Notes: a model not told the origin generated them from the letters alone. DNA of 52,353 nt from Planctomycetales bacterium (GCA_020427005.1 JAGQOY010000026.1:1-52353); one strand, 5' to 3'; counted from the stretch's first letter, positions 19,085 through 27,096 are shown. Numbers and translations: made by a program.

Positions 19085-19115
19085 CAGTAGGACAAAATCA
19101 GGCCTGCCTTTGTCA
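19085..19115 (+). repeat. Partial family C element
   Basis: AGTAGGACA followed by GCCTG and CTTTGTC resembles the first half of the element at 2555-2610. The second half, with GACTGGAAG, is missing. Confidence 0.4.
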
Positions 19116-19180
19116 AAATTCTCTGAAATTTGCCAAATCTACAGATTTTGCATAATATTTTCTTAGCGCCTCGCATCCAA

Positions 19181-19218
19181 TAATACGAGGCCTATAACAT
19201 AATACGAGGCCTATATCT
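19181..19218 (+). repeat. Two 19-bp direct repeats ahead of the LRAT gene
   Basis: TAATACGAGGCCTATA occurs at 19181-19196 and 19200-19215, a period of 19 bp. AGGCCT in the centre is palindromic. It ends about 33 bp before the start codon, a place suited to a regulator site. Function is not known. Confidence 0.6.
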
Positions 19219-19250
19219 AAGTACCCTTACATGAACAGGGAGAGAGGCAT

Positions 19251-19952
19251 TTGGCTGCAGGTGATCACATTTACGTCGTGGGGACGATACAGGGAATACC
19301 GTTCCAACACCATGGTATAGATGCCGGGGACGGAAGCGTCATTCACTTATGCGCAGGGGATGGAGCTAGGGTCACGCTCAAGGACTCGAGTGAGAGATTC
19401 TCTGTTCGTCGAACGAGCATACAGGAATTTGCAAACGGGCGAGAAATCTTTGTCAAACAGCATTCCGATGGCCGTAACGGGGAACAAGTTGTCAAAGAGG
19501 CCGAGAAGCGGATTGGAGAGTGTGGTTACAATCTTCTGGAAGGGAATTGCGAGCACTTTGCGACAGCTTGCGCTACAGGGCGCTGGGAGAGCCATCAGAT
19601 AGAAATGGGGGCAGCTACAGTGGAGGCATTGGCAAGCGCTTCAACGAAGGTAGCCTGGGCAGCTGGCCAGCGACTAGTCGCGAGATACGCGGCTCGCTCC
19701 GCCCTGAAGGTTCATCCGGCAGCAGTTTTGGCGGACTGTGCTGAAGTTGCGGCCTTGTCCGCATCCTGCAGAAGTGGATTTAGTGCGGACAAAGCTAAGC
19801 GTATCGCCAAGCTCAGTGGCGCGGTGACGGCTTTCGGTATCGGAGGGGTGGTAGGTGGCGGTGCTGGTGCGGTTGCCTTTCTGGCTATTCATCATGGCTC
19901 CAGCGCAGTGGCCGAGAAGTTTTGCAAAACTGTTCGCAATCTGCTTTCTTGA
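19251..19952 (+). CDS. LRAT-domain (NlpC/P60-superfamily) protein with C-terminal membrane segment
   Basis: The protein has 233 residues. The N-terminal 130 residues match the lecithin retinol acyltransferase fold: 'GDHIYV', His20/His21 in 'FQHHGID', His32 in 'SVIH', and Cys100 in 'LLEGNCEHFATAC', the NCEHF box. The 12-residue spacing of the histidines fits a His-His-Cys active site. Family members transfer or release acyl groups on lipids, or are permuted papain-like hydrolases. The C-terminus has a Gly/Ala-rich hydrophobic segment ('AFGIGGVVGGGAGAVAFL', about 196-215), so the enzyme probably sits on a membrane. The start is a TTG preceded by GGGAGAGAGG; the ATG at 19231 is out of frame. No partner gene is co-oriented. 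Repeats on both sides hint at a mobile or variable locus. Confidence 0.75.
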   Translation: MAAGDHIYVVGTIQGIPFQHHGIDAGDGSVIHLCAGDGARVTLKDSSERFSVRRTSIQEFANGREIFVKQHSDGRNGEQVVKEAEKRIGECGYNLLEGNCEHFATACATGRWESHQIEMGAATVEALASASTKVAWAAGQRLVARYAARSALKVHPAAVLADCAEVAALSASCRSGFSADKAKRIAKLSGAVTAFGIGGVVGGGAGAVAFLAIHHGSSAVAEKFCKTVRNLLS

Positions 19953-20062
19953 ACAGGGCCCGTACGCTGACCACCTTACCGAAAGTGATCTCAATTTTTT
20001 CGGGCTCTTTGAATAGGTCGAGAACCTTTCCGCAGAGTTTCCAAAGGCAAAAATTTGCTCTA

Positions 20063-20146
20063 GTAACCCCAAGCGTCAGAGCGTCAGCGAGGGGCTGGGC
20101 ACATTCCCTCGCTGACACTTCGGGTTACTTTTTCAGCAGCCTGCAA
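20063..20146 (-). repeat. Family A palindromic element, copy 2
   Basis: The core 20063-20128 is the reverse complement of 318-383 with three differences, and TTTTTCAGCAGCCTGCAAG follows, matching the outer end of copy 1. The matching outer end on the left is not recognisable. A hairpin followed by a T run could also terminate LRAT-gene transcription. It occupies the gap 19953-20235. Confidence 0.8.
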
Positions 20147-20235
20147 GTGCGAGTCGCACGGACATATCGCGTGTGTTTGCAAGGAAATCATTGAGCAAAT
20201 GTGCGAAAAAACGCTACTCTTATGTGAAGTTTGCT

Positions 20236-21990
20236 CTAGAACATTCCTCCGCCCATGCCTCCCATTCCTCCGCCCATGCCTCCCATCATGGAACCTCCTC
20301 CAAATTGCCCCGGAACGCCTGACTGCAAGGCCTCCGAGGACTCCATCAGATTGCGAGGGTTGATGCGCTGCAAGTTGTAAAGCATGTTTTCGATTTGAGT
20401 ATGTACGGGCTCTGTAGTGGCCACAATCATGATCGACCCCACGAAGCTAATAGTCGACGCTCCGCCATTTTCTAGCCAGACACCTGGTTCTATCGCACTT
20501 TGAATGGCGGTATACAGAGGCGCCAAATTCGAATCATTGTGCATAACAAACGACAGATCGTAGTAGCGAATGGACAAATCGCCTTGGTCAGGCTCACCAA
20601 TCTCGATACAAGTTTCACGCACAAAGTATGTTAAATCCAAGGGTTTAAGAATTCGCTGCAACAATTCTCTAGCCGTTCCTTTTCCCGCAAACGTGATTGG
20701 TTCGTCTTTATCGATACCATAGTGCTCCAAGGAACTAATTTCAAAATCTACATCTAGTTCGGCGGACAATTGTTCAAATACGTCACCCAAGGGTTGTTCA
20801 ACAAATTGGAGAGAGATTTCCGAGAGCAGTTTCTCTCGGTTGCGGGCAATCGAGGCAGTACTTTGAGAGCCCGAGACGACCCAATCAGCTTGGTTATCCG
20901 TTTTTTCAGGCGCTTGCCATTCGACTCGCTTGGGTTTCGGAGTTTGTATATTTCCACTCATGGCTGGTTGAACGATGCCCTCGGTGGGAGCCTGGTTGGC
21001 AACAGGTCCACCGAATTGCGCCAGAACCGAAGTTGATTGTTCGACGGGGGCTACTAGCGATATTTCGTTTGTGGCTTGGCCCAAGTTAGCTTTGCCCGAA
21101 TTGGCTGAAGCGGATTGAGATTGGCCATTGCTACCTACGGATAAGGTAGCCAGCGTCCCTAAGGCAGCTATACAACCCAATGAGGCTAGCGCCTGAAAGG
21201 CCGTGAATTTGAACATGGCAGTTTCTCCTTCGATCAGTGACGAGATGGTTGGATCGGACGAGTAGGGTGGAGTTGTTTGGTCCACTGGGAAGTGCTGTTC
21301 GAGAAATTGTTGTGTCCAAACATGGGCTTCTGCAGCCTTCAAATGTGCTTGAAAAAAACCCGAACCAGCGACGAGTACAGAAAGACTAATACCGCGTTTG
21401 GCCAATCGAGTGCGCAACAAGCTGCGTCCCCGACGAAGCCTACCCTCCACAGCTGAGACACTCAGTTCCATTCGCTGCGCTATCTCAGGTGCGGAGTAAC
21501 CAAGTAAGTAATGCTCAACGACTGCTGCACGCAACCGCTCGGGCAACGTTTCGAGTTCCCGATCGAGGACTTCCAAGTCCATTTGCCGAGCCAACTGCGT
21601 GATTGCGTCGTCAGCGTTTCCAGCGGCCAATCGCTGGTCTACAAATTCTTGATTGGTAAGCTGTTTGCGCATTTTTGCTCGCAATCGAACGGACGTTCGA
21701 TAAGCCACACCATGCAGCCAAGCGGCTACCGAAGATCGCTTGCGTATCTTGGAAGCCGACCTAAGGAGAACTAGGAATGTTGCCTGAAAGGCATCTTCTG
21801 CGGCGGCGGGATTGGAGGAGGTAACCTGACATACGCTGGCTACCATGGGCGCATATCGTTGAATCAGTCGCTCGATGGCCTCCCGATCTCCACTTTCGAC
21901 AAACAGTTCCAATAGTTCCCAATCCGACTGCAAATGCTCAAACCCGCTTGAACTGCAGAGCAATTGCATTTGCTGTACGTGATTCGACAT
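20236..21990 (-). CDS. ECF sigma factor fused to a membrane segment and STN-like domain
   Basis: The protein has 584 residues. Residues about 20-95 form sigma region 2 ('LIQRYAPMVASVCQV', 'AAEDAFQATFLVLL', 'VAAWLHGVAYRTSVR'). Region 4 is at about 140-200 ('LETLPERLRAAVVEHYLLGY', 'APEIAQRMELSVSAVEGRLR'). Unlike ordinary ECF factors of about 190 residues, it continues through a hydrophobic segment near 262-284 ('ALASLGCIAALGTLATLSVG'). A secretin/TonB N-terminal-like (STN) domain follows near 388-466 ('LGDVFEQLSAELDVDFEI', 'LLQRILKPLDLTYFV'), then a Gly/Met-rich tail. The sigma half would be cytoplasmic and the STN half beyond the membrane, so it could sense outside conditions directly; this is inference. 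ATG 21990 follows GGAGG; an ATG seven codons upstream is weaker. No anti-sigma gene is adjacent. Confidence 0.88.
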   Translation of the reverse strand: MSNHVQQMQLLCSSSGFEHLQSDWELLELFVESGDREAIERLIQRYAPMVASVCQVTSSNPAAAEDAFQATFLVLLRSASKIRKRSSVAAWLHGVAYRTSVRLRAKMRKQLTNQEFVDQRLAAGNADDAITQLARQMDLEVLDRELETLPERLRAAVVEHYLLGYSAPEIAQRMELSVSAVEGRLRRGRSLLRTRLAKRGISLSVLVAGSGFFQAHLKAAEAHVWTQQFLEQHFPVDQTTPPYSSDPTISSLIEGETAMFKFTAFQALASLGCIAALGTLATLSVGSNGQSQSASANSGKANLGQATNEISLVAPVEQSTSVLAQFGGPVANQAPTEGIVQPAMSGNIQTPKPKRVEWQAPEKTDNQADWVVSGSQSTASIARNREKLLSEISLQFVEQPLGDVFEQLSAELDVDFEISSLEHYGIDKDEPITFAGKGTARELLQRILKPLDLTYFVRETCIEIGEPDQGDLSIRYYDLSFVMHNDSNLAPLYTAIQSAIEPGVWLENGGASTISFVGSIMIVATTEPVHTQIENMLYNLQRINPRNLMESSEALQSGVPGQFGGGSMMGGMGGGMGGMGGGMF

Positions 21991-22139
21991 AGACTTTTTG
22001 CCTCCGGACATGCAGTTAGTGCAACGGACAGCAGATTCCGGGCGCTGAAATGGAAAAATTTATTAAAAAATTGCATACTCTTGTGGAAGTTCACACTTTC
22101 ACCGCAAAAAACATGAGTCACTGCTTACACTTCGCGCTA

Positions 22140-22251
22140 AGGCGAGCGGCAGGAATAAACGTCCCAACCGAAACGTGAGTGAGGGATTATTGTTCGGTCC
22201 CTCGCTTACGCTTAGGGTTAGGATTGGTAGATTTATTTCTGCCGCTCGCCT
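22140..22251 (+). repeat. Family B inverted-repeat element, copy 1
   Basis: This 112-bp element is bounded by AGGCGAGCGGCAG and its inverse CTGCCGCTCGCCT. Its interior folds back through GTGAGTGAGGGA and TCCCTCGCTTAC. It matches 39706-39818 in the same orientation with three substitutions and one single-base indel. No coding capacity and no clear target duplication are seen. It fills part of the 514-bp gap 21991-22504, which otherwise holds only the likely SDR promoter. Confidence 0.85.
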
Positions 22252-22437
22252 AAACGAGTTCTGGGCCTCAGCGACGACAAGGTCTAATCCGACTACTATC
22301 GTATTGTTCGCAACCTCCCGATAGCCGATAGTTTGATTGGGTGTGTACACCAAGAACTCTTAAATAAGCATGTGGCGACAGTCTCTGCCGAGCTTTTTCT
22401 CGAGGCATGGGACATAAACTCTCGATAGTTCATTGTT

Positions 22438-22465
22438 TTGAGACTATTGTACACGCCATTAGATA
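22438..22465 (+). promoter_or_regulatory. Possible promoter of the SDR gene
   Basis: TTGAGA (22438-22443) and TAGATA (22460-22465) lie 16 bp apart, about 40 bp upstream of ATG 22505. The -10 box is a weak match. Confidence 0.25.
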
Positions 22466-22504
22466 ACGATTAACTAGATCAATCAGCCTAAATTCGGAGC
22501 GTAC

Positions 22505-23314
22505 ATGGATTTACAACTCAACGGAAAAAACGTCTTGATTACCGGCGGAGCTTCAGGAATTGGTTTTGCCTCCGCCCGAGCATTTGCCTCCGAGGGTGCC
22601 AACGTGGTCCTGTGGGATCAAGCGGAATCGGTGCATGACCAGGTCGGCAGATTGTCAGACGAATTTGGAATTCAAGTTGCTGCTAGCTGCGTGGATGTAA
22701 CCGACCTGCCAGCTGTAGAAATCGCATGGCAGCGAATGGAATCCGCGGGTCAAACAGCTCAGCATTTCGTTCATTGTGCAGCGATAGGCTCCGGCAAATT
22801 CGGTTTTCCATTTACCAATCTAGTCCCATCCGATTGGTCTCGAGTTTTGCAAGTGAATATCTTGGGAATGACTAACATGGCCCATGTTATCGCTCCAACC
22901 ATGGCTCAACGTAAACAGGGGACCATGATTTTCCTAGCCTCGGTTGCGGGGCAGATAGGGTCCCAAACGGATCCACCGTATAGTGCGAGCAAGGCAGCCA
23001 ATATAAATTTTGCACAGTGTTTGGCGAAAGACTTGGCTGTCCATGGCGTACGGGTAAATACGATTTGTCCGGGCATGGTTAAAACAGACCTTAATCGCTC
23101 CGTCTGGCAAGCTTGGTTTGATCGTGCCTCTCCCGAAGAGCAAATGGATTACGAAAGTTGGGCAATGAAAAAAATAAAATCGATCGTCCCTCTAGGCCGC
23201 TGGCAAGCACCTGAAGATATCGCCAATATGATCGTCTTTCTCTCATCAGATAGGGCCTGTCAGGTTACAGGTCAAACTATCAATGTTGATGGCGGCTTCG
23301 TGATGCACTGGTAA
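22505..23314 (+). CDS. Classical short-chain dehydrogenase/reductase
   Basis: The protein has 269 residues. 'LITGGASGIGFASARAF' is the cofactor loop; 'VHCAAIGSG' replaces the usual NNAG strand. The catalytic Ser lies in 'LASVAGQIG' and the Tyr-x3-Lys in 'YSASKAAN'. 'VNTICPGMVKTDL' and 'GQTINVDGGFVMHW' complete the classical SDR pattern. Asp after the second strand ('VVLWDQAES') favours NAD(H) over NADP(H). The substrate cannot be read; fabG-like ketoreductases and polyol dehydrogenases look alike at this level. GGAG six bases before the ATG supports the start. It stands alone between two repeat-rich gaps. Confidence 0.88.
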   Translation: MDLQLNGKNVLITGGASGIGFASARAFASEGANVVLWDQAESVHDQVGRLSDEFGIQVAASCVDVTDLPAVEIAWQRMESAGQTAQHFVHCAAIGSGKFGFPFTNLVPSDWSRVLQVNILGMTNMAHVIAPTMAQRKQGTMIFLASVAGQIGSQTDPPYSASKAANINFAQCLAKDLAVHGVRVNTICPGMVKTDLNRSVWQAWFDRASPEEQMDYESWAMKKIKSIVPLGRWQAPEDIANMIVFLSSDRACQVTGQTINVDGGFVMHW

Positions 23315-23421
23315 GCGAAGAGCGTCTCTGACCGTGCCGACCAGGCTAGTCTAGGAGTCGGTTTAGAACATGCGTTTTATTGCTTTTTAAGGGGGGCGTG
23401 ATTCCTGAATGCCAAGAATTC

Positions 23422-23600
23422 GACGGACTGGAAGTCCGTCGTACCTGCGTCAGCGCGTAGCCAGAAAGTTCGTCGAACCTGCGTCAGCGCGTGGCCAGAA
23501 AGTTACCTGTGGCATGCCCATGGCCAAATAACATCGTACCTGTATGAGCGCGTCGGCAGGAACACCATCCTACTTGTGGCGTGTCCATTGCCAGGAGCAA
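23422..23600. repeat. Palindrome and degenerate 34-bp tandem array
   Basis: A perfect hairpin GACGGACT-GGA-AGTCCGTC (23422-23440) leads into two 34-bp units (23437-23470 and 23471-23504) that differ at two positions. Three decayed units follow, keeping ACCTG, GCGCGT and GCCA(G). The array lies in the gap 23315-23764, where I see no gene. Confidence 0.65.
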
Positions 23601-23764
23601 AGGACGAAACGAACATAGTTTCCTTGAATCCATACATGATGCAAAGGATCTCACAAGCAGCCTGGCCAGGCGCAACCGACGGAACGAACGCAATTCTGCA
23701 AGTCTAAGAACGACCAAGCAAATGTGGGGCCATTGTTTCACCAGACGTGCCTAGGGAGTCCTGT

Positions 23765-24676
23765 CTAGAGGGGTCGATCGATTTGATCTCGGTAAGTGCT
23801 TTCAAAAATCTTATCAGCATTGCCCGCCTCAAAGCCGTCGCGGCGATGGGTCCGCGTAATGTCAGTGGCCGGGATTTTTGCAAACTCAGGCAATACTCGG
23901 CGCTCGGCAAATTCGACATAGGAACCTGCAATATCGTGAATTTCTGTTCCGCCGTGTCCGTCATCGAATGCGGCCGACACAACTTGTGCGACGGTGGAAC
24001 TCTGTATCAGAAGTCCATCTGGACTGATTTTGACCTTCCCGCCGCTTGAATTCAATTTGATACCGAACGATTCGAGAAACTCATTGAATTTCTCTACTGT
24101 TCCATAAGGACTCGGAAGGTTGTGCACACTGATTGTGAAGTGGTTAAGGTAATAACGATTGTAAATCACCCAAGCAGCATACTCGCTTTCGGAAGCGAGT
24201 TCCGAATAATCCTGCCACGTTGGATAACGCCATAAAGATTGATGTAAAAATGAATCTACTGCCACACCATCATTCAAATCGAGATTTAAGGTTGGATCCG
24301 AATTCACTTCACTTGTGTAAGAGTAAATGATTTCCTGTGCTCGTGGTGATAAGTCATGAACACGCAATTCGCTGATAAATATCCTCGGATACGAATTCCT
24401 TGGAGGTGCATACCAAAAAGCATTTAGGTGTTTTGATTCGAAGAAGTAAGCATCTCGTTTGTGATATCCGTGCTGCAGGAAAATTCGCTCCAGCGACTGG
24501 ATTCCAAGCTGTGAAACTCCCATTGTCCGGAATGCAATGTGATCGTTTTCAATGTCATTTTCGCTTCGAATCAATCCATTAAGAACCATTTGTGTGACAA
24601 TCTTTTTCACATCTGGAACTCGTTCTTGGTAGCGGCGCATGAGTCCATCGAGGATAAAGTCTAAAGTCGTGGACAC
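23765..24676 (-). CDS. DUF1338 family protein, 2-oxoadipate dioxygenase/decarboxylase-like
   Basis: The protein has 303 residues. The DUF1338 family includes HglS (YdcJ), an Fe(II) enzyme that turns 2-oxoadipate into D-2-hydroxyglutarate in lysine catabolism. Visible motifs are 'ENDHIAFRTMG' with metal-ligand candidate His46, 'GYHKRDAYFFESKHLNAFWY' and 'PRIFISELRV'. Later come 'YLNHFTISVHNLP' with the second His, and 'IAGSYVEFAERRVL' with the likely Glu ligand. The protein is shorter than full-length HglS. The start is GTG 24676, with GGGAGA six bases upstream. It is the last gene of a minus-strand run after the glycosyltransferase and hydrolase, with 69 bp between. The exact substrate is inferred. 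Confidence 0.8.
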   Translation of the reverse strand: MSTTLDFILDGLMRRYQERVPDVKKIVTQMVLNGLIRSENDIENDHIAFRTMGVSQLGIQSLERIFLQHGYHKRDAYFFESKHLNAFWYAPPRNSYPRIFISELRVHDLSPRAQEIIYSYTSEVNSDPTLNLDLNDGVAVDSFLHQSLWRYPTWQDYSELASESEYAAWVIYNRYYLNHFTISVHNLPSPYGTVEKFNEFLESFGIKLNSSGGKVKISPDGLLIQSSTVAQVVSAAFDDGHGGTEIHDIAGSYVEFAERRVLPEFAKIPATDITRTHRRDGFEAGNADKIFESTYRDQIDRPL

Positions 24677-24745
24677 GATTTATCTCCCAATACAAGAACG
24701 TTGTTTAGGCTCGTTTTCTCAGGCACGTTTCGAGTAGAATCTCTT

Positions 24746-25762
24746 TTACTTGGTCAGCTCAACTATGTGTGATAGTATGCCGGGCAAGTATATGATGCCT
24801 GAATAATGGTTGGCCAGTATTTTTCGGTGATGATCATCGGTCAAACCGGCGGCCTTGGCTAACTGCATTGAATTCTCTGGCGGGACTACTTCGTCAAGAG
24901 TCGCGCTGTACAGCCAAGTGGATTCAGGATTCAGGCGATGGGCTAGGCGTAAGGGTTCTATTTTGTTCAATTCCACCTTGAGCTCTTCGTCCGTAATACC
25001 TGATGCACGAATTCGTTCCAGTGTCTTTTTGGCGTCTTCGGCCCCTTGGGTTAGAACTCCATACAAGTTGCCTCCGGAAAGCAGCAGGACTGTACGATCA
25101 AATCCCTGATCGAGAGCTCCTGTTAGTGAGGCTACGAATCCACCTAGGCTAGTTCCCTGAAGCACGATGCGTCCAACGTCCACTTGGGGCAAGGCTGTGA
25201 TAGCATCCCTAGCACGACGTACATCGGCTACGCCCTGTTGAAAGCCGGCTACAAAGCTGGGGGCATTGGATGCCGCTGTATCAAACTTTCGATATCCGTA
25301 GCCAGGTAGCTCCACCAAAAATGCATGACAGCCGCGCCGAGCAAGCTCACTACTAATTAATTTCCCAACTGCCATGGCTCGACCAGACTCATGAACTACC
25401 ACTACGGCTCTAGCATGCAACACCTCTCCATCGGCTCCGCGAGCAGGGTACCACTCGCAACTGACAAGATCGCATTCCGGGATTCCAGAGGGTTTAGGGG
25501 ATGGAAACGAGATGCGTTGAAATTCTGCAGACTTTTCAGCCGCATGTACCTGAACGGTGAATTCACCCGGAATCCAATTGGTCAAACCTGCGAGGCACTG
25601 TTGCGAGTCTTCGTTCTTGTCGGGTTTCGCATCCAGACTATCTTCCGCTTGGTATACGGCCGCAGCGCACCACTTTTTGCCAGCTACTTCTTGCCCCAAC
25701 GCGATACGTGTACCTGCAATCAAAATCAGACACCAGGCCACGCAGTTCTTGGATATCAACAT
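24746..25762 (-). CDS. Exported alpha/beta hydrolase
   Basis: The protein has 338 residues. The N-terminal signal peptide 'CVAWCLILIAGTRIALG' directs it out of the cytoplasm. The hydrolase domain shows 'AVVVVHESG' (oxyanion strand), the nucleophile elbow 'GTSLGG' with Ser near 203, 'LDEVVPPENS' with the acid residue, and 'ILSHIVE' with the likely catalytic His. This is a Ser-Asp-His esterase or peptidase-like fold of unknown substrate. Its ATG follows the glycosyltransferase stop by four bases, so translation is probably coupled. The genes may act together on a surface glycan or its acyl groups, but that is inference from the operon only. Confidence 0.82.
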   Translation of the reverse strand: MLISKNCVAWCLILIAGTRIALGQEVAGKKWCAAAVYQAEDSLDAKPDKNEDSQQCLAGLTNWIPGEFTVQVHAAEKSAEFQRISFPSPKPSGIPECDLVSCEWYPARGADGEVLHARAVVVVHESGRAMAVGKLISSELARRGCHAFLVELPGYGYRKFDTAASNAPSFVAGFQQGVADVRRARDAITALPQVDVGRIVLQGTSLGGFVASLTGALDQGFDRTVLLLSGGNLYGVLTQGAEDAKKTLERIRASGITDEELKVELNKIEPLRLAHRLNPESTWLYSATLDEVVPPENSMQLAKAAGLTDDHHRKILANHYSGIIYLPGILSHIVELTK

Positions 25763-25766
25763 ACGG

Positions 25767-26885
25767 TTAACTCTTTATTTGCTGGACGGATTCATAGAGC
25801 TGGACGTAACGATCCAATTGCTGATGCAATTCAAAATTGGCAAGCACATGTGCTTTGTTTTGCTCACCAATTCGATTACGTTCAATGGAGTTGAGCATCA
25901 AGTAACGGACTTTAGCCAAGAAATCCTGCCAATCGCCCGGAGCGGCCAGCTGGTATTCTTGTGTTTCGATGGGAAGCACTTCGCGAATTCCCTCTACGTC
26001 GAAGGCCACGATTGGCTTTGCTACTGACGAGGCTTCCAACACAACATTTGGCATGCCCTCGTAAAGTGCAGGTAAGACAAGACACCCAGCGCCCTTCATC
26101 CATTCTATGGGTTCTGGCTGCCAGCCAGCAAAAGAAATTTGTTTTCTCACTTGACCCAATGACTGTACATGGTCAGCGAGCTGATTTGCTAGTGGGCCAT
26201 CACCTACCAATACGAGCTGTAATTCAGAAGAACCTTCCAAAAGTCGAGGAACTTGCTCAATAAATGGCAATACACCTTTTTGCGGTGCCAAGCGGCCAAC
26301 AAATAGAATCGTATTAGCATTCGTAGGTAATGTTCGCGATTCTTGCGCGGTCGCGCCACAAGTTGTAACCTCTACGCCATTGGGTATGACTACAAGTTTG
26401 TCACTTGGAATTCGATCGCAAATTTTTATATTCTCTGCCACCGCGTGGCTGACACAAACCAATTTTGACATTCTCGCGCTAGCCCATTTCTGCAACCAGC
26501 CACGAATTCTTTCTGGTTGCCGAACACGAGCTCCACCTAGGAATTGTGCCTGGCGATGGATGCCTGTCAGCGCCACCACCAAGTTGGCATGAAAGAGCAT
26601 TGATTGCACAATGTCCGGATTAAACTCCGCCAGAGATGTCCTGAGCCATCGAATTACCCTCCACAAATCTTTTGTGCCACGAGCATTTCCGCAGAACCAT
26701 TCGATCCCGGCCTGTTGCAAGCGATCGACGAGTTTCGTTTGTCCAGCTTGAGGGGCTGGCCCCAAGGAGAATACGCGCACCGGATGATTGTTGCGCTTCA
26801 AATGCAGAGCCAGATTAACCAGGCAAGTTTCCGCCCCTCCGGGATCGAGCTCGGTTATCACAAGTGCCACTCGCATACCGGCCAT
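25767..26885 (-). CDS. Family GT4 glycosyltransferase
   Basis: The protein has 372 residues with a GT-B fold. 'ITELDPGGAETCLVNLALHL' is the N-terminal glycine-rich loop. 'VIPNGVEV', 'ILFVGRLAPQKGVLPFIE' and 'LVLVGDGPL' mark the nucleotide-sugar domain, and 'EGMPNVVLEASSVAKPIVA' carries the E-x7-E motif of retaining GT4 enzymes. It transfers a sugar from a nucleotide donor to an unknown acceptor, probably a cell-surface polysaccharide or lipid. ATG 26885 is used; a GTG one codon upstream and an ATG three codons downstream are also in frame. It leads the operon with the exported hydrolase. Confidence 0.88.
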   Translation of the reverse strand: MAGMRVALVITELDPGGAETCLVNLALHLKRNNHPVRVFSLGPAPQAGQTKLVDRLQQAGIEWFCGNARGTKDLWRVIRWLRTSLAEFNPDIVQSMLFHANLVVALTGIHRQAQFLGGARVRQPERIRGWLQKWASARMSKLVCVSHAVAENIKICDRIPSDKLVVIPNGVEVTTCGATAQESRTLPTNANTILFVGRLAPQKGVLPFIEQVPRLLEGSSELQLVLVGDGPLANQLADHVQSLGQVRKQISFAGWQPEPIEWMKGAGCLVLPALYEGMPNVVLEASSVAKPIVAFDVEGIREVLPIETQEYQLAAPGDWQDFLAKVRYLMLNSIERNRIGEQNKAHVLANFELHQQLDRYVQLYESVQQIKS

Positions 26886-26936
26886 CACAACCTTGCTTGA
26901 ATCCAGAATCCGAATTGATTGACCGCAGCAACGAAA

Positions 26937-26971
26937 AACGATCGCGTTGTTCGTATTCCAACGCGATCGTT
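26937..26971. terminator. 13-bp perfect hairpin behind the Gfo/Idh gene
   Basis: AACGATCGCGTTG (26937-26949) and CAACGCGATCGTT (26959-26971) are perfect inverted repeats around a 9-base loop. On the minus strand it follows the oxidoreductase gene and precedes the glycosyltransferase gene. A-rich flanks on the plus strand give a T run on the minus strand, as in an intrinsic terminator. Confidence 0.6.
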
Positions 26972-26985
26972 AGGCTATGCTTTGC

Positions 26986-27011
26986 CTCCAAAGGCGTCTA
27001 CCCCTTTGGAG
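26986..27011. terminator. Second hairpin behind the Gfo/Idh gene
   Basis: CTCCAAAGG (26986-26994) and CCTTTGGAG (27003-27011) pair perfectly over 9 bp with an 8-base loop. It lies 15 bp from the first hairpin, forming a tandem pair. Confidence 0.4.
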
Positions 27012-27096
27012 AAGTCAAGTTGCAGGGGTTTGGCCTTTCAGGATATTGTAACTTTCAAAACAAACCCAAGGAGAAGCCACCCGATGCAGACAAGAA

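Larger units (their letters stand above)
18762..19250. other. Repeat-bearing gap upstream of the LRAT gene
   Basis: No credible gene is seen here. The stretch holds a partial family C element (19085-19115) and a 19-bp direct repeat (19181-19218), each listed separately. Strong purine-rich sequence GGGAGAGAGG just before 19251 is the ribosome site of the next gene. Confidence 0.5.

Noticed and set aside
22140..22251. Insertion sequence remnant encoding a transposase
   Set aside because: The element is 112 bp with no coding capacity; only the inverted-repeat structure is supported.
23437..23600. CRISPR array
   Set aside because: The units are directly adjacent without unique spacers, vary in length and decay, and no cas gene is nearby.
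23484..23741. Short minus-strand gene in the repeat array
   Set aside because: It is made of the tandem repeat and its flank; the codons show no protein-like pattern.
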